The notes below the pieces were generated by a model that was not told where the DNA came from, made no database searches, and saw only the letters and a list, made by a program, of their open reading frames with translations. Shown here one piece after another: positions 1 through 8,000 of a stretch of DNA of 64,000 nucleotides (positions are counted from its first letter, which is position 1; each line of letters begins with the position of its first letter). The DNA comes from Patella vulgata (lineage: Eukaryota > Mollusca > Gastropoda > Patellidae), in the NCBI RefSeq assembly GCF_932274485.2, contig NC_065883.2:75103839-75167838 (forward strand), read 5' to 3'. A program made the position numbers and the translations under genes.

Positions 1-297
1 CAGGTTGATGTTTCTGATCCCAGATTTTCGGCCATGTTTGATTCACATCTTTTTAACGTTGATCCGTCGGCACCCGAATTCAAGAAAACAAAAGGATCAG
101 AAGTTTTTATCAGTGAGAAACAAAAACGTAGACAAAAAGAAGGATATTCAAAGGTTTCACGAAAGCGAAAAGCAGAAAGTGACGACTTATTGACTTTAAA
201 TGAATCTTCAACACCCAAAGAGTCGCTTTCCACACTTGTGAACTCAGTGAAAGCAAAAACTCAAAAATTTCAAGAGAAAAAGAAAAAAGGATCTTGA
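1..297 (+). CDS. ESF1: ESF1-like pre-rRNA processing protein, C-terminal end (partial)
   Basis: The frame is open from the first base to a TGA at 295-297, so only the last 98 residues are seen. Near the start it reads VDVSDPRFSAMFDSHLFNVDP, less one residue the NUC153-type block that ESF1 proteins carry near their C-terminus; the end reads LVNSVKAKTQKFQEKKKKG, the basic tail typical of ESF1. Family knowledge: ESF1 is a nucleolar protein needed for early 18S rRNA processing in the small-subunit processome. The Lys/Arg-rich middle (KQKRRQKEG, SRKRK) fits nucleolar localisation. The upstream exons are outside the window. Whether base 1 is inside an exon or just at its edge cannot be decided, because CAG at 1-3 could also be an acceptor. 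Identification is by remembered family sequence, not by search. Confidence 0.85.
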   Translation, partial: QVDVSDPRFSAMFDSHLFNVDPSAPEFKKTKGSEVFISEKQKRRQKEGYSKVSRKRKAESDDLLTLNESSTPKESLSTLVNSVKAKTQKFQEKKKKGS

Positions 298-344
298 TAG
301 CTGTACTAGTCATTATAAAATCTTTGTTGATTGTAAATACAGAA

Positions 345-350
345 AATAAA
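345..350 (+). terminator. Poly(A) signal of the ESF1-like gene
   Basis: AATAAA lies 48 bases after the stop codon in AT-rich sequence, the expected place for cleavage and polyadenylation of a short 3' UTR. Confidence 0.6.
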
Positions 351-639
351 TATAATTTACTTTAAAACCGTTTTACTTGGTGGATACAGAATAGAATGTG
401 GCGGGGTGGGGGGTCATGTCTCCTCCACACAAGACAAACATATGGCCATTTTGATTGCCATGGTTACCCGTGCAATACATGCACGCCATAGTTTACACGA
501 AAGGACTTTTTTTTTTTTTATCCCTTCCAACTGACTTTCCTTGTCAGCCTCGTAACGGCCTCGGACACACAATGGCCAGGTTGTGTACAGATCATCATTT
601 GACTTCCAATCTCATTAGGACAGATAGAACAAGAGATTA

Positions 640-860
640 TTGTCCAGAGAGATGGGGGTTTAACGTCCACTCGACACAAACTATGTCAATTCGGGACTAA
701 CATGATACAATTCGCTTTTGTGTAGAAGTCTTCAGCAGTGGGAGGACACAGAGGGAACCCATGTGCTCTTTATCACGTACAAGCTTGCTATCGAAGCCAC
801 GCCACTTGACTCCATAAAATAACTTCTGATCTAAACCACATTACCCCCTTGCAACCTGTC
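640..860 (-). repeat. SINE-B copy, diverged
   Basis: Reading on the minus strand, the family's 3' part is recognisable: the GA-rich tail, TTTAACGTCCACTCGACAC, CAAACTATGTC, and GGGACTAACAT on the plus strand. The tRNA-like head is badly eroded. SINE-B is the commonest repeat in the window. Confidence 0.6.
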
Positions 861-904
861 ACTTGCATATTTCACATTGATATGTCTGGTGTGTTTGTCT
901 TTAT

Positions 905-1095
905 AGAGGGTGGGGGGGGTGAGTGGACGAATGGTTAATGCGTGTGCGTTGCATTATAAAATCAGTGATTGAGTCAATGGCGTGGTTTCCATTCCCCAAT
1001 TAGATTGGGTTTCTCCGGGTCTGCCGGTTTCCTCCCACTGCTAAAGACCCTATGCGCAAGCGAATTATTGAAATAAAAGTGAGATGATGTACCCA
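905..1095 (+). repeat. SINE-B copy
   Basis: The tRNA-like head (GGACGAATGGTTAATGCG, box A-like) follows a G-run. Then come a box-B-like GTGGTTTCCATTCCCC, the conserved core CTCCGGGTCTGCCGG and CCTCCCACTGCTAAAGACC, and TTATTGAAATAAAAGTGA near the 3' end. Confidence 0.75.
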
Positions 1096-1188
1096 ATCTA
1101 ATTGTATAATTGTGTAAGTTGTATAATAACGTTATAAGGGAAACAACTCTTTTCAACCTCAAAAAAGCCACCAGGTCTAAGACTAGTA

Positions 1189-1493
1189 CAGTGGTTCTCA
1201 ACCTTTTTTGCCAACGGCACACTTTGGAAAAGATGAAAAAATAGCAGCACACCTGGCTAAATATATATGAAAAATATTTGAATTTTGCAAAATAAAAACA
1301 TGGTAAGTCAGACGACATACAACCGTAGACAGAGACTAGTCATAGACACATAGAAAGACTTAAACTAAATAAAGAAAAACACAGCTATGAATACTCAATT
1401 GGGATCACAGGGTTTTTCTTGGTGTGCTCAAAATTTAGCGGCACACTTAAGAGGATCTCAGGTGTGCCGTGGCACATTGGTTGAGAATCCCTG
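1189..1493. mobile_element. hAT-like non-autonomous element (MITE), copy 1
   Basis: Terminal inverted repeats are CAGTGGTTCTCAACC and its complement GGTTGAGAATCCCTG. Flanking 8-mers GACTAGTA and GATAAGTA are an eroded 8-bp target duplication (6/8). TIR shape and 8-bp duplication are the hAT signature. No transposase is inside. The interior shares GCGGCACAC and AAAATATTTGAATTTTGC with the copy at 17533. Confidence 0.75.
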
Positions 1494-1500
1494 GATAAGT

Positions 1501-2060
1501 AATTAGTTGGTCTATTTATATCAATTCTCCCCTTTCCCCCTTTGGAATATATATGCCTACTGATAGCAATATTGGTTGACTGACTGTATTTCCCAAATTG
1601 TAGAAAAGTGTTTGAATTTACAGTTTCTGCTAGGTTTTGATGAATATTCATGATATTATGAATATTCATGATTTGATGGTTGAAAGATCAGGAAGTAAAA
1701 AAAAAATGAATTAGGTAAATCACCCATGTGATGATCACTGCCTATAGATTCATTAAACCAGGCAAAGGTAAAAAAATCTCTGGTGATTGCGACAGGTTTG
1801 GCTATTTGTGGTCATAAAGATTAAGATCATTGGAATGTTAAAAAAAAAATAAAATATTCCAAGAAATTTCATGGATTTAACAATTAAGTCAATGGAGAGA
1901 GAATAATTTAAGTCATTGCAAACATAGTTGTCTGGGATTATTTTCCAAGCTTTGCAGATATCCAAAAATAATTTAAGGGAGAATAATAGTTTGTGTGTCA
2001 AGGGAGGCAACTCATTTGTGGCTCTTGAGGAAAGAGGGAAAAAACATAGCTTTACAATGT
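1501..2060. other. Unassigned AT-rich intergenic sequence
   Basis: No gene, tRNA-like head or clear inverted repeat is seen. The block at about 1955-2040 leads directly into the putative RDH promoter. Confidence 0.4.
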
Positions 2061-2066
2061 GATCGT

Positions 2067-2087
2067 CACGTGACAAAAACATTCAAA
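2067..2087 (+). promoter_or_regulatory. E-box and short 5' UTR of the RDH-like gene
   Basis: CACGTGAC (E-box CACGTG at 2067-2072) lies 15 bases before an ATG in good context (CAAAATGGCG). The arrangement suggests a compact TATA-less promoter with a very short leader. No CpG island or transcript evidence can be seen, so this is inference. Confidence 0.4.
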
Positions 2088-5000
2088 ATGGCGCTACTCA
2101 TAAAAGAAAATTTTCATTCAGTTTCACATACAATTCGTTCTCTTTTATCAAAGAACAACGCTATTATTCTCTCATGTATCGGAACAGGTAGAACAGAAAA
2201 ACATCGAATTTATGTAGTTTTATATTTGTATCGATATCCCCCCCCCACCCATAAATACTCTGCTGAATAATATCAAACAATCAATCAAATGAATCCAGGA
2301 AGAAAAAAAATATCTGATCATGGACCCTCTGCCTCTAATAAATCTCATATCATTTTCCAAAATTACTCATGATATAATTATATAGATAATCACATTTGTT
2401 TGAAACAAATCATATCGGATAACAATGATGGCCTAACTGACATTTTATAGGCCTATATATATTTGACCAATTGAATATTACCCGGTATATAGGCCCAGGC
2501 CTACAATTATGTTTCAATTCTGCTCCTATACTGGGCTAATGAAAATGGATATATGTCATACAGTGTGCTATGAGGGAAATTATGCCTGGGCAGCAGCACT
2601 ATAGGGATCTTTAACATGCACTCTAGTGTAAACACTGCACCTCGGTTTTTCATCCCATCCAAACGACTAGACAGCTGTCCTTGCTAGGCCCTCTGTCCTG
2701 TACCACTGACAAGGGGAAACCACACTGGAAAATTCGGATGAAGAAATTGGAAGAACAATTATTTATATTCTCACATTTTATATAGGACTAGATTCTAGTC
2801 ATGTTATGGATAGTTCACTTCGGCTATAATGGATGAGCTAAATCCCATCAACATTTAGGAGCGCACATTAATTTTTGCAGAGTTATTGCCCCTGTCACTA
2901 AAACTGTGAAGCACTCAACAGATAAGAGCTTTTAAGATTTGTTTGGCTAGTCAAAAAGAGAAAGGGGAGGGGGGGGGGGGGGGTAATGTCTATGCAACAC
3001 AAACCAGGTCATTTTTGGAGTAACATATGGTTCAATTTTATTTCAATATTTCACTAGCGCATAGGGGTCTTTAGAAGTGGGAGGAAATCCCACGAGGTTG
3101 GACAGGGGACCCTACTCCTTGTCACGTACAATCGAAGAATCAAAATCACGCCAGTTGACTCAATGACAGTCCTTATAATACAACGCGCATGCGCTAACCA
3201 TTCAGCCAATCCCCCCCCCCCCTTCCCGGCTAGTCATAAAGAGTAATATCCTATTGGAATTCTGCATTGCCCAGCCATCTATTGTATGCATAGTTATATT
3301 GCCCTTGAAACAAACTCATGATTAACCACCCTTCAAAATGCTGCTTTTGGGAGGGAGGGGGAATCTGTTGCCTTTTTGTATTTCATAGGAGTAGCAGTAG
3401 TAATTTTGTTGCCTGGCAATGCTGTGTTTGTAATTTTTAGGAGTAGGGTTTGGATTATTGAGATGATGTGTATAAATTTGTTGCCTGGCAATGCTGTGTT
3501 TGTATTTTTAGGAGTAGGTTTTGGATTATTAAGGTGGTATTTTTCTGGTGCTAAATGTCGATGTACAAAACAGCTAACAGGTAAAACAGTTATAGTCACT
3601 GGTTCCAACAAAGGTATAGGACGAGAAACAGCCAGAGATTTCGCAAAGAGAGGTCAGTAAAAACAGCATTTAAATCATTCACAATTGTTATGCCGAGGTC
3701 AGTGGTAATTTTTGCGATACATTAAAGATGTGTTATGGGAGATTAGATAAAGAACTGGCAGTTCTCACTGTAATAGTTAAAAACTAGATAATGTAAAGGG
3801 AATTTGCTGAAAATTTCAGTCAAATTGATCCATTCTGATCCGAGATTTTAGCGATTGAATTTGGGGTCTAGCCTCGATCATCATTACTAAAGTCGGTATG
3901 ATAAAAACATAGTCTCGATTATCCATTTTTTGATTTAATTATCAATGAGTGTTAAGCAGCAGATAGGATTCTAATTAAATCCAGTAAATATCGCAGTCTA
4001 GCGATGACATCGAGAGTGGATTATGGTCTGGATAAGTTATTTAATGTCTAATTAATAATTTAGATAACATTTAAGGCCTAAAGAAATTGGCAGATTTAGC
4101 TCTTGCATAATGTATGTTTAAACAACATTTCTGGCCTAAAGAAAGACCCGCAATAGGCAGATTTAGCTCTTACATAATGTATGTTTAAACAACATTTCGG
4201 GCCTAAAGAAAGACATGCAATGGGCAGATTTAGCTCTTGTGTAATGTATGTTTAATAAAACAAACTGAAATTAGGTGTATGGGATCTTTACTACATATTT
4301 ACATCATAAAGATAATATCATAGACTTGTATATCCAGTTGAGGGAGCTGTTCATCCCTGGCTAGTTACCTTATTATATCATAGACTTGTCTAACCAGTAT
4401 CTAATTTCATGGGAGGTATCAGATCTTTGCGCGGACAGCGGCATTTCCAACGTTCAATGGTTCTTTTACGTGCACGTCAGTTTGTACACAGATAGACCCC
4501 CGTTTTACATGTTCCGAAAGACTAGATACACAGACGCCACCCCTTACCAGTGAAGTCCAAACTGGAATAATTCTGAAGGTTTTTCTTGATTCAAGCCCTT
4601 GCCAGGATTTAGTTCAAACCTTGGATGTTCTAGTCTAGAGGTAAGAGTCTTGACCACTCAACCATAGCCCCCGATTCTACATCGGTTCACACAGGCACCA
4701 CCCTTAACAAATCCTCAAGCCTTGGATTCAAACCCTGAACGTTCTTGTCAAGAGGTCAATTTCTTGATCGCTCGACCACAGCCCCCCATTCTAATCTCTT
4801 CTGAATTACTAGGCTCACTTTCCTTATCAGTCAAACAGGTGCCACCCTGTACAAGTGAAGTCCAAGCTAAAAAAAAATCCTGAAGGGTTTTCTCAATAGT
4901 TAGCAACATGTTTATTTTCGTTAATGTGAAAGCCTTCTTTTAACTGTGTGGAAGATGACTGACCTTAAAAGGGACAATAACACTCTTGCTGGCTTGACAG

Positions 5001-8000
5001 TTCCAGAAAATAAAAAATAGCCTTATTCTAAGTACTAGATGTGTTAGTGTCCTACCTGTTGTGTAAATTATCCATTAAATCCTATTTTACTTGTCCAGAG
5101 GGTTCAAAAATATTTTTAAATCCAAGTCATATTTGAAAAGCTTTACGTCAGGCTTTTCAAATCATTTAGTTGAATTTTTCCAATTTTTTAAATTAGGTGT
5201 GTTAAGATGAAATTTGTATCATCAATTAATTGGAATATTGTAAAATAGTGCAATTTGTTGACCAGAATAAAGATTGGGACATATTATTCAGTTACAACAA
5301 GAGTGGTATTGAGCCTTTAAGTTCACGAGCATATATGTCATTCGTACCACCTCAATACCACATGCGTTGTTGACATTGGACGTAGTAACATAAACAAACT
5401 GATCATAATTTAAAAAATTGTTTTAGAATTTAATTTGCAAAAGAAAAATAGTTAATATTAAGAGCTAATTAACCCACCCCGATGTCATCCCTGTCAGTGC
5501 CAGTGCCTCAGTGGTAGTAGTGATCAAGCGAATATTGTGAGCTAATTAACTCACCCCAATGTCATCCCTGTCAGTGGTAGTAGTGATCAAAAGAATATTG
5601 TAAGCTAATTAACTGGCCCCAATGTCATCCCTGTCAGTGATAGTAGTGGCCAAGCGAATATTGTGAGCTAATTAACTGGCCCCAATGTTATCCCTTTCAG
5701 TGATAGTAGAGGTCAAACGAATATTTACTGCTAATTAGTTTGGTTTATTTTCTGCAGGAGCCCGAGTTATTCTGGCTGTAAGAGATATAACTAAAGGTGA
5801 AAGGGCAGCAGAAGACATCAGACAATCGACGGGCAATAATAACGTTATTGTTAGAATAGTAGATCTATCTTCCCTTGAATCTGTCCGTAAATTTTGTCGA
5901 CATATATTAGAGAAAGAAGAAAGACTGGATATTCTAGTAAATAATGCTGGTAAGTAATATTTTAGAGAAAGAAGAAAGACTGGATATTCTAGTAAATAAT
6001 GATATATTAGATAGTAGAATAGATTGAGGGAAATATTGTACAATTGTTTGGTGGTTTTCAAGAGAATTTTGTTCAAGTATTATCATGTTTAAGGTTATTT
6101 TCAAAATGAAATGGGGTTTAACATCCTACTGTTCTGCCCCTAAACTTGGCGTATGAAGACGGACGTATGCCATACAGTGTGCTATATGAGGTAAATGGCC
6201 TACTCTTATATCAAATTCCAAGGGATCTTTTATGTGCATGCCAGTGTATTCACAGGATCTTGTTTTTTCGTGTCATCCGAACGACTAGACAACTGTCATT
6301 GTCAGGACCTCCGCCCTGCATCACTGACAAGGGGAAACCACGTTGGAAAATCCTGATGAACATTCACGGTGAATGCAGGGATCGAACACCAGACCTCCAG
6401 ACTAGAGAGCCAGCGTCTCACCCACTTACCGGCGTGGTTCCCCCTTGTCAGTGATGCAGGACGGAGGGCCTGACAAGGATAGCTGTCTAGTCCTTCGGAT
6501 CAGACGAAAAACCGAGGTCCCGTGTATACATTGGAATGCACGTAAAAGATCCCTTGGCAGTTGGAATTCGATATAAGAGTAGGCCGTAGTGCCGCTGTCC
6601 GGGCAAAATTTCCCTCATAGCACACTGTATGGCGTATGCCCGTCTTCATTAGTCCAGGTTAGGAGCAGAACAGTAGGACGTTAAACTCCATTTCATTTCA
6701 TTTCATTTCTCACCCACTTAGCCACTGTGGCTCCCTATTTTTCAATATGATGTTTAAAATTATATTTATTTTCTTGTCACTGAGTAAACGGTAACTTTTG
6801 TCACTTTGTTTTATTTGTTTATTTTCAGGAGTACGATTCTGCCCTCATTGGACGTCTCAAGAAGGTTATGAACTTCATTTCGCTGTCAATCATCTTGGTC
6901 ATTTTCTCTTGACCAATCTACTTGTTAATTTAATGAAGAAATCGGCACCAAGTCGTATTATATGTGTTACATGTATGGCTTACGAAGGTTAGATTTAAAT
7001 CAAAATTTTGTTACAGAATCCTTTTTTATAGAATTGTTATGATGAGATTAATGAAGACCTGCTATAAGGGAAGTTTTGCCTGGACAGCAGTGCTACAATT
7101 TATTCTTATTTCCAACTGTCAGCGGATCTTGAACAGAACCAATCTGATTAAAATACAGATCTATATTTCTTTTCTTTTTTTTATACTTTCTATGACCTAA
7201 ACTATGTGAAGATCTGACCATTCGTACAAGCGGCTTTTGACCCTATGACGTCAGACATTGATTAATCAATCAGCGTTGATGTTTCTAGTGGTTCACCCAC
7301 AGTTCTATGCATCACACACCAAAACGTCGCGGTAACAGATGGTTTCATTGGCTAACCCCTCACGTCATCCAGAACGCGGATTATATAGCAACTCTTCCAG
7401 ATCCCAGTGTTGTGAAGAGAAGTAAAACGAAATTTTGAACTATAAAAAAAACGAAACAAAATAGGATCTGTGTTTTAATCAGATTGTAACAGAACCTCAG
7501 TTTTTCATCAAATGACTACACACTTTAACAGAACCTCAGTTTTTCATACCATCCAAAGGACTACACACTTTTCCTTGCCAGGCCCACTGACAATGGAAAA
7601 CCAGACTGGAAAATCTTCAATCGATTAGTAAGCAAGTGCCAAAATCACAGAGCCTTAAAGAGAGGGAGAGAAATGGGGTTTAACTAGGTCATTTTGGGAC
7701 TAACACATGGTTCAATTTTATTGCAATAATTCGCTTGCACGTAGGGGTCTTTAGAATCGAAGCCCCGCCAGTTGACTCAATGACAGACCGTATGATACAA
7801 CGCGCACGTGCTAACCATTCGGCTATCCACCCCCAACAGAGCCTTAAGAAATCAACAAATCATAAATGACTATCATAGAATTGATTTTTTTTTTTTTTTT
7901 CAGAAGGATCAATTAATTTTGATGATCTGAATTCTCAGAGATCCTATGACCCATGGACAGCCTACACACAGAGTAAATTAGCCAATATATTGTTCAGTCA

